A stretch of 64,000 bases of DNA from contig WBMQ01000006.1 of NCBI GenBank assembly GCA_016630905.1, positions 496,001 through 560,000 of the forward strand. Direction: 5' to 3'. Both the position numbers and the translations under genes were made by a program. The notes below the pieces were generated by a model that did no database searches, was not told the DNA's origin, and worked only from the letters and a program-made list of their open reading frames with translations. The DNA comes from Capillidium heterosporum. Taxonomy: Eukaryota > Entomophthoromycota > Entomophthoromycetes > Entomophthorales > Capillidiaceae. This document shows, in pieces, positions 13,063-25,171 of this stretch. How positions within the stretch are numbered: the first letter of the stretch is position 1; each line of letters opens with the position of its first letter.

Positions 13063-16000
13063 CTACCCATCGACTGAACTACTATTCACTGCAACCAAAG
13101 CAACCAAATCTCCAACACTTATCATATTCCCACCAGTAATAACTAAAATAATCGTCGAAGAACCCTTCAAGTCCGGCAAGCTACGTCTAAGGTCCTCGTT
13201 ATAAATAGTTGATAGTACACAGGCGCTAGCTATTTTAAAAATTAAACATCACATCAAATCTAAAAATAGATACCTGGTTCAATGATATAGCTATGATCGT
13301 CGGCAAACTGAAGGGCAGCCTTCGACGCATCAATATCTCTTACAACGAGGGGTAATACGGACCTTCGGACGGCCGATTGGAAGGCTACTGGCTCAATATC
13401 ACGATCCAAGGATGTCACAAAGCTAGGTTCCTTATTCGAATCTACTTTGAAAATCTTGCGTTTGGCACCGCTTAGGCCCGACCATTTGACGACTCTACCC
13501 TTAGTGAGTGAATATGCTAACGACTGAGTTGTCTTCGTTTCGACACTTACCAACCGAACTATTATCCAAAATAAGTCAAAGTTAAAAAAGAAAAATGTAC
13601 CATCGTTGAAGTTGGAGTCAGCCTCTAAACCTTGGATAACGCCATGAAGTAGGCCACCGGTACCTATGGGTAGGACGACGGCTAATACATCCTCGGGGGA
13701 GATACGCCGTTGCTTCAACTGATGTCGAATTTCACATCCCACCTCGACCATACCTTTGGATAGCTCAGGGCATCCCGAAGTCTTGGTAGGGGCTAGTAGA
13801 ACCGTCTCCAATTTGGAACTATCGTGTTCGTCTAGTTGTTGGATCCGCTGTTGTGCTTTACGTTCACTGGCGTTCCAATCCTACAAAAAGTTAAATTAGT
13901 AAATTTTGCTACGAAGTAATCAGTATAAAAGGCAGCTACCTTGCCAGACAGGATAGCCTTAAACCCAAGGGACTCGATGCGACGTTGGAAGCGTCTATCA
14001 ACATTATCAGGTGCGTATACAGTCAAGTTGATGAGATCTTTAAACCTAAAGTTGGTCGATGTGTGAAAGGTGGTGACAGCAGCTGCCATAGCGAGACATC
14101 GGTTAGATGACCCACTGCATAAAATTTCGATAGACTCTGTGCCTAAATCCCCACAGTAGTTAGCCGCTATCCCTTCCAACCACTTAACCATACCACGATA
14201 CTTGTGCGAACCGCCGGGGTTAGTGTTCTCCAACTTGAGCAAAACGTTGCAACCGAGTTTTTGGGACAAGATTGGTGATTGAATAAGTGGGCTAAAAGTG
14301 CTAAAGTCAACTTCTGCCTCATCGATTACATTATCGAGGTGGTCCTTAGCGCAAGCGTCGAAGGATCGCTTCAACCCGGAGTTGGATTCCCCATCCAAGC
14401 TTTGTCTAAGGTGATTAGGCCCACGGTCGTTGTAGACGTTGCTTTCTGTTGAACTGGGGTGGACTTCGCGAATCAACGACATAATAACTTCGTTCTTGAC
14501 GCTGTTGACGAGATCAGGGATGAGATCGGTCATATTCTCTGATTCAGGTCGGAATACATCGGTCGCATGGTTGGAGGTTGTAGGTAAGTTGTGCATCTTC
14601 ATAGCGTCGGGGATGCTGGCTAAGGAGGAGACATAGTCAACAGTATGTCGTGACTGGTAGCGATGGTTTTGGGACCCCAGTTGGTAGTCATAAAAATTGG
14701 GGTTGGATATCCTCGATGTAGGCTGGTACATATTTGAATACCTGGGGTTTCGGATGGCCATTTTGTTGAAGTTAGAGGGAGTAGCCCCTAGTCTAGAGAG
14801 ATGAGACAGATTGGACAAAGTTGTAAATACTTCAGGAGTTTGGTATGGGTTAGGGAGTGGTGTACCTTGCATCCCGTTGGATTGAGGAGTTTGTGTGAAA
14901 TTAGGAACATTCTTACCACCCAACTTCTTGAGCTCCTTCATAAAATTTTCATTGATATCGTTAGTCGAAGCACTAGCTGATAAATTGTCCATCGGTTGGT
15001 AAGCCAAGTCTAAGAAGCTAGGTGCCATAAGGTTGTTGGATGGGAGTCCAGTGCTGGTACCAGTAGGATCTTGTAGAATAGTGTTGGCGAAATTCTCGTT
15101 GGAGTTGCTGAACGGAGTAAGTTCCAAATCATCGTTATCCATTACCAGGTTATCCATACAGTTTTTGAGTAGAATTTCCAGATTCTGTGGGGTCATGTAG
15201 TTTGGATGGCTCGTATTTTTGCCACCATATACTAAGGATTCATCTAAGTGTACTGTTAGTACGAAATTATCTTGGATTTCAATGTACCTGGAGTTTGTCC
15301 GACGTGGAATATGTGTGCAGGGGTAGTTTGACTTTCGGCTGGCTGTATATCGATACTATCAAGGAGCCTTTTATTTCCATTACGCACCATATTGGATGCA
15401 GCCATTCTGATTTCCTCGGGTAGATCGTCAGGTGTATTCTCTTGCAACGAAGTACAAATGCCAACAAAGTTATCATTAGTATTGCTCAAATCAAGAGTCT
15501 TATTATCGACATTCAAATTTTCAGCCTGAGGTTCAGCAAAGAACGAGTTTTGGAAGTGGTCCCACATCCTATTGTCGTCTTGTTCCAAATTGGGGCTTAA
15601 ACTTTGCTCATCCGACAGCTCCTCGTCAGAGTTTTCGTCATCCTGTTCAGGGTTGGGTATAAACTCGTCGTCGCTTTCATCTTCCGAATCGCACTTGTAA
15701 TCAGTGAATTGCTTAAATTTCTCCCAAATGGCTTCCTCGTTGTTATCAGATTCCCCGGAGCTAGATAAAACCCCCTCATCACTACCTTGCTTTTGAGTAG
15801 CTGAGGAATTCTCTGGTCGCAATTGTCCTTTGTAATTGGTGTCAGTATATCCCACTACCGACTTAAACTGTTCTAGTTGAAATAAGTAGTCGTCCTCATC
15901 TGTTTGCTCCGAGTTGATATCATTCAGGGAGTTGTGTTCAAACGAATTCACTAAAGTTGTTTTAAAAACCTTGCTATAGCGTACTATGTTTATGTTATGT

Positions 16001-16933
16001 TACCTTTGGCTTTCACACGGACTTTAGTATTTGAAATGCCTTTTATTCTATTTTTTGGTTTGTAGGCTTGAGATAAGGTATCTGTAGATTTGTTGTCTTT
16101 TGCCTTGAGGTCGGTAAAGCAAAACCTACACTTTGAAGCGCCTAAAATACTTTTATATTTATCTTCGGAATTGGGTAAAGCAGTAGGTAGAAATGGGGTA
16201 TACTCTTCTATGGATGAATAAAACATGAGAATGATTGTTAGATCAGCCATTTTTCAAATTCAATCGACTTACTTTTCTTTATCGGGGTTAGGTTTGAGCG
16301 TTTGCTACTGGGCCTAGCTAGAGGATCATATATCGCCTATTCAGAGATGGTTTACATGTTAGGACACTTAAAATATTTCAAAAAGTACTATATCTATCGA
16401 GTTTGGATTGTTTTCTAAAGAATGTTTCGGCAGTAGTCCGCGTAACGGTGTTGTATTTGTTGAAGTGTTATTTTTACTTGGCCTATCTAAATTGATCTCC
16501 ATTTCATTCATACCTTTACCATCTAACCCATACCCTAAATTTGCACATTGAACACAGATATCAATCGAATGTGAAATTGCAATAGACTATATTTAAAAAT
16601 GAAAATAATTCAGTTTAGAAATAAAAATGAAAAGATTACTTTTGTCTTTTGAGCCGCACTATCTGATGGTAAATCGTACGGTTTGCTTCCAAGCGATGTT
16701 TCACTAGTAAGTTCGGTAAAGTTGCTATTTTTTATTACAGAGCTATCGAATCTAAAATTGACTTTTTCAATCCCTTCTTTCTCGGCTGGTTTAGGTTTCC
16801 TACCGCGTCGTGAAGCCGGTTTATCCTTAGTACCATCTTTATCTTCGGATGGGGATTCCTGTTTGGAGCCGTAGAGTACATCCTTCAATAGCGGCCTTGA
16901 ATTTTGTTTTTTTGATTTCTTCATAGTGCTCAT
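13063..16933 (-). CDS. Acidic AT-hook protein fused to a serine-dehydratase-like PLP enzyme
   Basis: Nine exons give a predicted protein of roughly 1,150 residues. The N-terminus has an AT-hook-like ASRRGRKPKP. A region with two CxxC pairs (CVQC and CRFC, in different exons) follows, then a very acidic Ser/Asp/Glu-rich stretch and a long Asn/Ser/Pro-rich disordered stretch. The last third is a fold-type II PLP enzyme: NPGGSHKYRG (PLP lysine), CSGSSNRCLAMAAA, a glycine loop VLPIGTGGLLHG, and a C-terminus of dehydratase type (SYIIEPASACVLSTIYNEDL, then ILVITGGN). The join between the acidic part and the enzyme part is a 44-base intron at about 15241-15284 with a perfect TACTAACA branch site. 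The frame is open across it (QTP-DESLVYGG) and the first Met of the enzyme-side ORF is 15196. If that intron is not used, this is two genes (15196-13063 and 16933-15256). Substrate unknown. Confidence 0.7.
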
Positions 16934-18307
16934 CTAAATCTAGCTAAATTTGAATTTTTGATTTTGCTTCGATGTTGAATTTGGGTACTTGAAGGCTGAT
17001 CTACTGCCACAACAACACGATTGAATCAAATTCTAAAGCGGAAAGGATTGAAGTAAACTGCTGTTCAGCTTTCAATTTTATTTCAAAAGCACAACTACTA
17101 CTTTGTTCAGATAATCTAGATGACTTTTTACAATTGGGCTTGTAAAAAATTACCTAGCTTTTCTGAATAAAGTAGTATCTCAATTTTAGAAATGACTGAT
17201 AGAAAGCAATATATGAGTCGAATGTACTTTTTAAAATAAATTTTATGACATGCATTATTTAATTACTTGATATTTTGTAGTACATATATCTCTCTGAAAC
17301 GTACGTATTTGTATAGTGTATAAAATAAGAAACGCTTAATACAATCTATCCTACTAAACTTTACATCCAAAACTCGAAAATAGGCATTTCAAACTTTTTA
17401 TTACTTTCAAGAAACGTCCCAAGAGATATATATGCTAACTTAAAATAGACATATAAACCTTTTTGTATATTGTACATACTCCATTTTTTGATTTTTAGAT
17501 AGCAAAGTATTGAACTGGTCTAGTTTCCTTAAAGCCCAATCTACATATAAGAATATTTCTGGATTTATTGGAAATATGTTCTGACTTACTCTATAATAAT
17601 GTGCCATTTGAATCCTATTAAGTGTTATAATTTACAATCATTCATCAAATCGAACATTGCACTATCCATCTTAGAAAGAGCTTATCTAGTTAACTGAGTA
17701 AATAATTTATCAAGAATAACGATAGTTATCCAACAAAGTTCTTTTGCCATCTAAACTTTCCTAATCTATACATCTTAACTCTAAGTTGAAAACTACAGGC
17801 TTCAACTAATAAACTACATTCAGTAGTTTCTCAAGATACTCCAATGCGTTTCAGTACCAGTTACTTTTTATATAACTTTAATCAAATTATTATATACTAC
17901 CTATGTTGCTACCATTGATTGCTACTACCATCAATCCTAAAGTATTTTAGACTAAGTCTTTTTGAAGGACGAACTCCATTACATTTAATTTTCATGAAAA
18001 TTTAACTACACTTGTGGTTTTATAAAATATAAAAATATTGTAACATTTAGTAAAGAATATTTGATCTCGTTAATAAATAAATAATCAAGGGATTGATTAG
18101 ATATATGAATATATTTAAATTATCTTTCTATACTGTTCAATCATTTTATACTCAATCTTCATTGGCACAGTTATAAATCAAAAATTAGTTTACTTGTAAG
18201 AAGCGATGTACAAAAGTCTTGTTTAAACTAATATTAACAAAAGGTTACAACTTTTGATATCAAATTCTTCAAAAACTACCTTACAATTAAGAATAATACA
18301 AAAAGAA
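16934..18307. other. Intergenic, no gene seen
   Basis: About 1.4 kb of AT-rich DNA without a supported ORF or repeat. Confidence 0.55.
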
Positions 18308-18379
18308 AGGTCTCGCCGAGGATCGAACTCGGATTAACGGAATCAGAATCCGATGTGATAGCCATTACACTACGAAACC
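18308..18379 (-). tRNA. tRNA-Gln (anticodon CUG)
   Basis: A 72-base cloverleaf. The acceptor stem GGTTTCG pairs with CGAGACC with one G-U, followed by discriminator T. The D arm contains GTGTAATGGCTATCAC. The anticodon loop TTCTGAT carries CTG, and the T arm is CCGAG-TTCGATC-CTCGG. No intron; CCA is not encoded, as expected in eukaryotes. The sequence closely resembles eukaryotic tRNA-Gln. Confidence 0.95.
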
Positions 18380-19131
18380 TTAAAATTGAGTTAAACTTTA
18401 GATATATATTCCTGTATTATTGACTCTAAGGCCTGAAACGGAAACCATAGTCAACTTTCCATACTCATTTAGACAACTAGATGTGAGGTATACAAGTTGT
18501 ACGACGCTACATTTTAAGCTTAACCAAAACTCCAATTGTACTTTCTTATATTTAGCTTGGATGTGTTATTAAATTGAGAGGTTGGAAGTTATTTAGATTT
18601 ATAGCAAAATTGAGGTATCTACAAATTTTATCAAGATTGATAAATGCCATTGGATTTACTTTAGTAAATTTAGAAACATAGTCTATATGTATTCGAATTG
18701 GGTGAAACGCTGCGGATGGACAGATTTATGATATTAAAACTGAGCTATTTACTAATATTTCCTCTTTCACAGCTAGAAATATAAAGTCAGAGTCATCAAA
18801 GGGTAAAAGTAAGCCTTCAACTCCGATTAGTTGATTACAATGTCGTTTTGAGACTCTATTACAAGACTATCTATAATTTTAATCCCATTAAAGCATTCTA
18901 TCAACATCCACCTAACTTAAACCTAAAGGAATTTTCCTTTGAATGGCGTTGCCTTCATCTCACCCAATTCCAATATATAAATAAAATTATCACTAAATTA
19001 AAAACCTTTCGATATAAGCGATATATTAACCAAACTAACAACTTATATAGCCTTAAAATGCAATGCTACTACTTATTTAGATCTAATGTTGTTTATAAAA
19101 CCACAAGAATTTGGACTACCCACAGTAGGAC
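18380..19131. other. Intergenic
   Basis: AT-rich. The plus-strand ORF at 18848-19135 overlaps the 3' end of the acetyltransferase gene, is rich in Tyr/Asn/Lys and is probably chance. Confidence 0.5.
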
Positions 19132-19685
19132 CTAGTCCAAGCTCTTGACCATTCGTACATGGTCCATTTTCTGACGTAGAAAGTTGGAATTTGGGACGGT
19201 TTCGTACCCCAGCTTGTTATAAAACCCGGCTCGAGTTGTCAGAGATAGAATTATGATACTGTTATACTTCCCCTGATGTCTCAGATCTGCTTCTCCAGCC
19301 TCAATGAGTTTACTACCTAGACCTAACCCTCGAAACTCTTTTAGAAATGCGATACGCGATAGCTGTAGAGTTTGATCATCGACATGTTCACCTCGCATGG
19401 TACCTGCTACGATAGGAGGACTTGATCCGTCCTTACTTTCACAGTAAATAACCCAGTGTTGGCATATTTTGTCGGTACTACAGTTTTTAGAAATATGTTA
19501 ATTTAAAGATACTAGGCTTAGCTTACTTACCTATCCTGTTCATACTTTGGATCTACGTTCATCTCTACACTGAATGCTTGGTATCTTGCTTCATGCCCAC
19601 CTTGAAGTAAAGTTTGTTTCCTAGCATCGATGGCCTTACCATCGGTCAAGTCAATATGTTCAACTTTGAATTCGTTAATAGTCAT
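19132..19685 (-). CDS. GNAT-family N-acetyltransferase
   Basis: A predicted acetyl-CoA-dependent N-acetyltransferase with unknown substrate. It has two exons: the first starts with ATG at 19685 (MTINEFKVEHIDLTDG) and ends near YEQDR, and an intron of about 50 bases separates it from the second. The core shows the GNAT motif A: LSRIAFLKEFRGLGLGSKLI, with the acetyl-CoA loop RGLGLG. This is followed by a conserved C-terminal half with FYNKLGYETV. At about 165 residues it is a typical single-domain GNAT of the ElaA/YjcF-like type. No frame problem. Confidence 0.85.
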
Positions 19686-20344
19686 CCTAAACTATTAAAT
19701 GCTTAGCCTATTATGCTGTCAAGACCTGTTAATTTATTGAGCCGTGTCCTGTTGAGTTAAACTAAAGTCCAATTGATAGTCAAAGAAAATGCTTTGAGAT
19801 GGGAGCTAAAGTGACTGCTACTTATACTTTGGGCATGAGTCACTGCTTCCATAAGCTTATTTGAATCGTGTTCTTTTCAATTGGAAACTGAGTCAAAAGA
19901 CCTGGCTCGCATAAAAGCTACTTTGACCCTTACTTTTCAGATCTAAATCAGGCGATTCCCTTCAATCTAGTTTGTATTGGAGTGGCTTGAAGTATAATAA
20001 ACTTCTAGTAAGTTCTATCATTTTCAAGTTAAATGTAGCTTTGAATGGTGTATACCTTCATGCCACTTTTTAATAAACTACGCGTATCTTATAACATTTA
20101 ATGCTAATAGCCTCATCATCTGTCTAAAAACAAAGGAAATCTCAACAGAGGTAATTCAGCATTTCAAGCTAGAAGGTTAGTTATTTAAATATAGGCATCT
20201 CTACCGAATTATAAATATAGATCAAATATATATTTGTAAACTAAAGTAGAAGGCAAGGTCCATCATATAAACAAGTTTTACTTTATTATTGAGTGTAAGA
20301 TGATTAATTAAATGATTTCCAAAGATTACTGCTATATAGACACT
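19686..20344. other. Intergenic, convergent or tandem spacer
   Basis: No supported gene. AT-rich with short oligopyrimidine runs. Confidence 0.5.
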
Positions 20345-20368
20345 TTCCACTTCCACTTCCACTTCCAC
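20345..20368. repeat. Hexanucleotide microsatellite (TTCCAC)4
   Basis: Four perfect copies of TTCCAC. On the minus strand they begin at the TAG stop of the ceramide glucosyltransferase gene, so a read-through would add Trp-Lys repeats. Confidence 0.9.
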
Positions 20369-21955
20369 TACACTTTGCCGAAACTTTTAGTCAAGCTAAA
20401 GTCGGTAGGCGATAGTTCAGTTGGCGACTCCTCCTCTGAATCCAAGAAAGTAAGAAGACCTTTGGTATCGATTCTTAAAGACCTATCCTCAACAACTTCC
20501 TTAGCTCCGTTACGTTGTGACTTGTGCAAAATATCAGCCAAAATCTGGATGAACGATAGAGCGATCCTTATCAAGTATTGGATGATGGGATGTTGTAGTA
20601 GGGGATGCTGTTGGATCTCCAACTCGATGGAGACGAATTGAGGTGAAGGTGGTAAAGGTAGGTTGGATTTCGTAGTTTCAAACTTGAGGACGCGAGACTC
20701 CCAAGTTACATAGTAGGTCTTTCCACGCCAACATAGCGTACTACCGGCAACTCCATAGATGAGTAGTGGGATGGAGGTGACTTCTCTAAAACCCCAAGCT
20801 ACCATAAACTTGCGGATATCTTTGACAGGACTACCTTGCAAAGCTTGAAAGATCATGAGATCGATGACGAACCAAGCAACTAAATGAAATGCAAAAAAGT
20901 TGAGGGGATGGACCTTGAAGATGGAAGCTGAATCCATAGCTAGCTATAATTCCATTACAAATGCAGTCAGATAAAGGTTCTAATACGATGCTAGCAACCG
21001 AAAGATACTTGCGCAAGCGAATCCACCTCGCTCTACGTTGAAAGTAGGCGACTAAGGACATGTTACCAACTGGTTGATAGACCAAATCTTCAATCATAAC
21101 ATGTTTCAAGCCAGCTTCCAAGATCTTGTTGGCGACCCAATGGTCCTCGGCTAAAAATTGGCTGGCGGCACGCATACCACCAAACTTATCCAAGGTAGAT
21201 TTGCGGTAGAGGCAGGATTTCCCAACTACGCAACAAGATGCCGAAAAGTAATTGATTACCGAGTACAATTTGGCGTGGCAGGTATTTAGGAAGACGGCGT
21301 CAAGCATGGCTCCAAAGTTCTTGGCTTGGGTACCTACTGGCAGATGGTGAATCAATCCTACATTGTCTTTCTCCAGCTCGGCTAAAGAGCGGCTTAGGCA
21401 CCCTGGGTTTAAGTAAACGTTGGAAGTCGCAGACCCACAGGATGTCATAGTTGGATGATTCGTAGGCTTTGACTAGATTGTTGACTTTGGGATTGTCGCC
21501 GTACCGTTTTGAATCTAAAGTCGAGTAAAATTAGTTATAGTTTAGGCTGAAGGTATCCTTACCTATTACAAGTTTAGCATTAACCCTGGGGTATTTTTTG
21601 AAGAGCTTCTCAACGATTGGGACGCTGGAGTCCGATTTTGAAGCTACCGAGAATATGAGTTCGAAGTTGGGGTAATCCTGAAGGAACGAAGTCTCCAAGT
21701 TTTCGTAAAGTTTGAAATCGGCGCCGCTTAAAGGTCGAATGATCGTGACGTAGGGCATCGTTTTGGGTAAGATTCGACTGCGTCGGTTGAGGATTTGGGC
21801 TGGCTTATACTTCCTAGAACTAAGTAGACAAAGTTAGTATATGTAAAGGAAAATAGGAGTTACGCTATAAACCAAGCTAATAATGAAATGGCTATGAGAG
21901 CTACCCATATTCCAATGGATACGAATATTAGGAGGCGGTGAAGGTAGGGTTCCAT
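20368..21955 (-). CDS. Ceramide glucosyltransferase (glucosylceramide synthase), with two +1 frame breaks
   Basis: A GT21 membrane enzyme that transfers glucose from UDP-glucose to ceramide at the Golgi/ER membrane. The start at 21955 gives an N-terminal membrane anchor (LIFVSIGIWVALIAISLLAW). Two introns follow, the first with a TACTAAC branch. Motifs: VTIIRPLSGADFKLYENLE, NPKVNNL, YDILWVCDSN (first Asp motif), FLAEDHWVANKI (ED motif) and YFQRRARWIRLRK ((Q/R)xxRW), then C-terminal membrane segments and AWGFREVTSIPLLI. The frame breaks twice. At about 21423-21427 one surplus T lies inside WVCD-SNVYLNPG. At about 20930-20945 one surplus base separates CNGIIA from the transmembrane segment FFAFHLVAWFVIDL. 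If both are real in the DNA and not recoded, the gene is dead. The identity is secure from conserved sequence on both sides. Confidence 0.88.
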
Positions 21956-24900
21956 GGTGCAAGTTTTGAACTCGGTTAAAACTGAAAAGAACTTGTGTGG
22001 CTTAAAGCTATTTATGTACAATACGCGGTATTAGTTATTTAAATGATGGTGCCAAGCTTGGTATCTCCCTTTTGGTGTTGAACTTCAAGTTCTCTGTCGC
22101 TAAAGTATTAAATTGCAATCGAAGTTGTATTTAAAAGGTAATAGTCGATATGCTAGTATAAATGTATCTACTCTAACTTCTACGGGCTAAATTAAACCAC
22201 CTCTACCTTGGCAAGGAATAAAAGTAAAAACAATGAAAGAGGAAGGAATCCAAGTCACTACTTGTATAAATCCAAACCCCAAAGATTTATCATCCGATAT
22301 TTCCAATAGTCGTTTCAGATATCTAAATCGAATTTGTAATTTTGTATTTGTGAATCAAACTGGGGAAGCTGTAATTCGATACCATGCTTGTGTAACGTGG
22401 GTCAAATTCTAAATTGGATTTGTTGTCTTACATCTGCATTTCAAATGTTGTTTTCAAATTTTAGTCCGGGTATATTAATGTACCACAATTCAGGGTTGAT
22501 GTTGAGATGTATAATTTTAAATTTTTACTACTAGTCCGCTTTCGACAACTAATTAATTCAATTTCCATACCCCTTATTTGATATTACTAAGAATAGGGAT
22601 TGAAAGGAAGAGGAAGACTTGACAACCTGCCATAAGGTAGGACCAGCTTGATCGAAAAAGGTAGGCCAGAGTAACTGCAAAGGGAATTTGAAGAATTCTA
22701 GATGCCATGCTTATACTTGACAAAACCCAAATCACATACCATACTGCGGATCGGTAGCCTATCGGACATTTATTTCTGATCAATCTATAATCCAGCCTTA
22801 TCGATAACATGACCACTGTGTCAAGATTCTTGGCAGAGCATATAGTATTTCACTTTAAAAGTTGAAAGTAGACATACCAAAGTACACATTATCCGATTTA
22901 TTAACGATGTTACATTCATCTACCCTCAAATTTTACAATCTGTACAGTCGAATATATGCCTCTATCGAAAGACCACGAAGATCTTAAGAGGATATATACA
23001 GTCCTTACAGTCCTTTTAGTAAAACTATACGTGGCAAAAACAAGTCCACAGCACATTAATGGTTCTCAACACCACTTTCTAGTGTCGAACTATCCACCTA
23101 CAACCAATAGAAAACTTTTGTTGGGACATTAGGTCCACGCATTGGTGTATATGTTCGTTCGTAAAGGAGAAAGTGGATAGGATTTTATATAGTCTATTTA
23201 GAAAGTTGAGGTTCAATTGATAGACATAACTGGTACGGTAATCAAGGGATGCCTATTTTTACATTTCAAAATTAACTAAACATTCGATATATAAGATCTA
23301 TATATTAAAGGTACTGATTTCATACAATTAACTCCACTAATTTCAAACCTAGCAGTGGCTTTGAATTCAACCAAACATTTGCAATCATACCTATACTTAT
23401 AGCACATCAAACACAGTTGTTAAGTCTTGGAAATTTCCAAGCTAAGTATGCGAGGTAACGTTACAGTCGTGTCCCTGCTCTTGTCGAATAAACATTACTA
23501 ATCCAAACTTGTATTTTTACGAAATCTTCAATATAAACTAACGAACCATTTCTATTACAAATTCATCCTACCTATGCATATCCAAGGTACTAGGGAATTA
23601 AATTAGTAATACTTGCATATAAGGCTATACCTTTTAGTGCATAGGATATATATGAAGGCATTATAAATGGCGCAGCTATTTCAGAATCCAACTAAAAGAT
23701 AAGGGTATTCCACCCAGCTATCCAACTAAGCTGTTAGTTTCCCCTTAAAAACATTAAAAGTTTTTCGGCTAAAGCCTTCAACTGCATTTCTAATGTTAAC
23801 CCGACCTCTTTTATAAGACAATAATAAGGTTGTGGGTGTATATTGAACTTTTTATTAAAAGATTAAGGGTATTAATTTTTACTAGGAGTTTTCAAAAGTC
23901 CCTAATATTTAACTTTCAAATGGTATTTTCGATATGGAGAAGATTAAACACTGACAAATCCTTTAATGCCCCTACCCATTTTGATATATCTTTACTAGTC
24001 TCCAAACGTCAAAATGATATCTCTATATGGGATATTATTCCAAAGTTTATGGAATCTTGGTGGTTTTTGGGTTAATCGACCTAAAAGTTGTAAGATAGGG
24101 GGAATTTGCCGGGGTTTAGTTAGCTAGGTCCGACAACCTATCTTTATCGGTTGGATCAATAGCCTTGTACATAATCTCCATCTTTCACCGAAAAGGATTT
24201 TAAATAATCTAACTTCGTATATACAGTTTATATAAGTTCTTCACAATCCAACAGGGATATAAATTTAGCTATCCTAGGCTAAGTATGGAATTTTTGAATA
24301 TACTGCTTCAAAACTGACAGATTGACATTTTACCTTCTCATCGGTATAGATAACTAAACTAAAAAATGATCGAAATAGAGATATAAATGGGCTACTGTAG
24401 AAGATTAACCTACATAGGAAGGGATGTACAATCACGTTGATATGGCTTGCAGAAAGGGTGTAATAAAGCCACCTCAATTATGTATGCCTATTATAAAAGT
24501 ATGTCTGTTAACGGCTTTTATTTCCTGAAAGTATAGAGATGGAAGTAGATCATCATCTTTTGCCAAAAAACTTGGTTAAAGTCTCATCAGGTGTAAACTA
24601 GACGTATATTGTGTGTGAAAGAGCTACACGTACCTGATACTGTAGTAATGATCCACATTAATGATTTAGTGTATAGGTTTGTTTAGTGATCGTATTATAG
24701 AGCACATCCAACATTCACATTTCAAGTTAAAGTTGCCGATTCGATTTTTGACAAATGGCAACACGTGATAGATTTGATACGGTATGTATCAACTAGCTTA
24801 ATCATCGGACTGTATCCGTGTTAAAACGTTAGAGAATATATATCAAGTCATGTATATATTATATTGACTAAGATGGCCGTGATCAAAATTTTACCTTGTA

Positions 24901-25130
24901 ATAGAAACAGCTGGGACTATTTTGTTTGCAATTAATAGAGTAATAAATTAATATTCTATAGGTATTTTCTTCTATCAATTTAAAACAATTTAATGAAATA
25001 CTTTACCCAATAAACTTTCTGTCGAATAAAATACTGGAAACTACCAACGTGACAGACATTGCTCATATTCCTTTATGCTTCAACGTAACTTTAGTAAATA
25101 GATCAAAACTTAAATCATATTTGAAAAACT
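21956..25130. other. Long intergenic region
   Basis: About 3.2 kb, AT-rich, with stops in every frame. The minus ORF at 22574-22816 encodes a hydrophobic 80-residue peptide without recognisable family; I do not call it a gene. No RNA gene seen. Confidence 0.5.
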
Positions 25131-25140
25131 ATATATAAAG
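25131..25140 (+). promoter_or_regulatory. TATA box of the phosphatase gene
   Basis: TATATAAAG lies about 35-40 bases before the start codon at 25172, so the 5' UTR must be very short. Confidence 0.6.
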
Positions 25141-25171
25141 GCAGGTATTCAAAAGCTATCCAACACTAAAA

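Noticed and set aside
18848-19135. Plus-strand ORF of 95 residues
   Set aside because: Composition follows the AT-rich background, it overlaps a solid gene on the other strand and shows no recognisable motif.
22574-22816. Hydrophobic minus-strand ORF of 80 residues
   Set aside because: No promoter, homology or splice support; AT-rich DNA readily yields hydrophobic chance ORFs.
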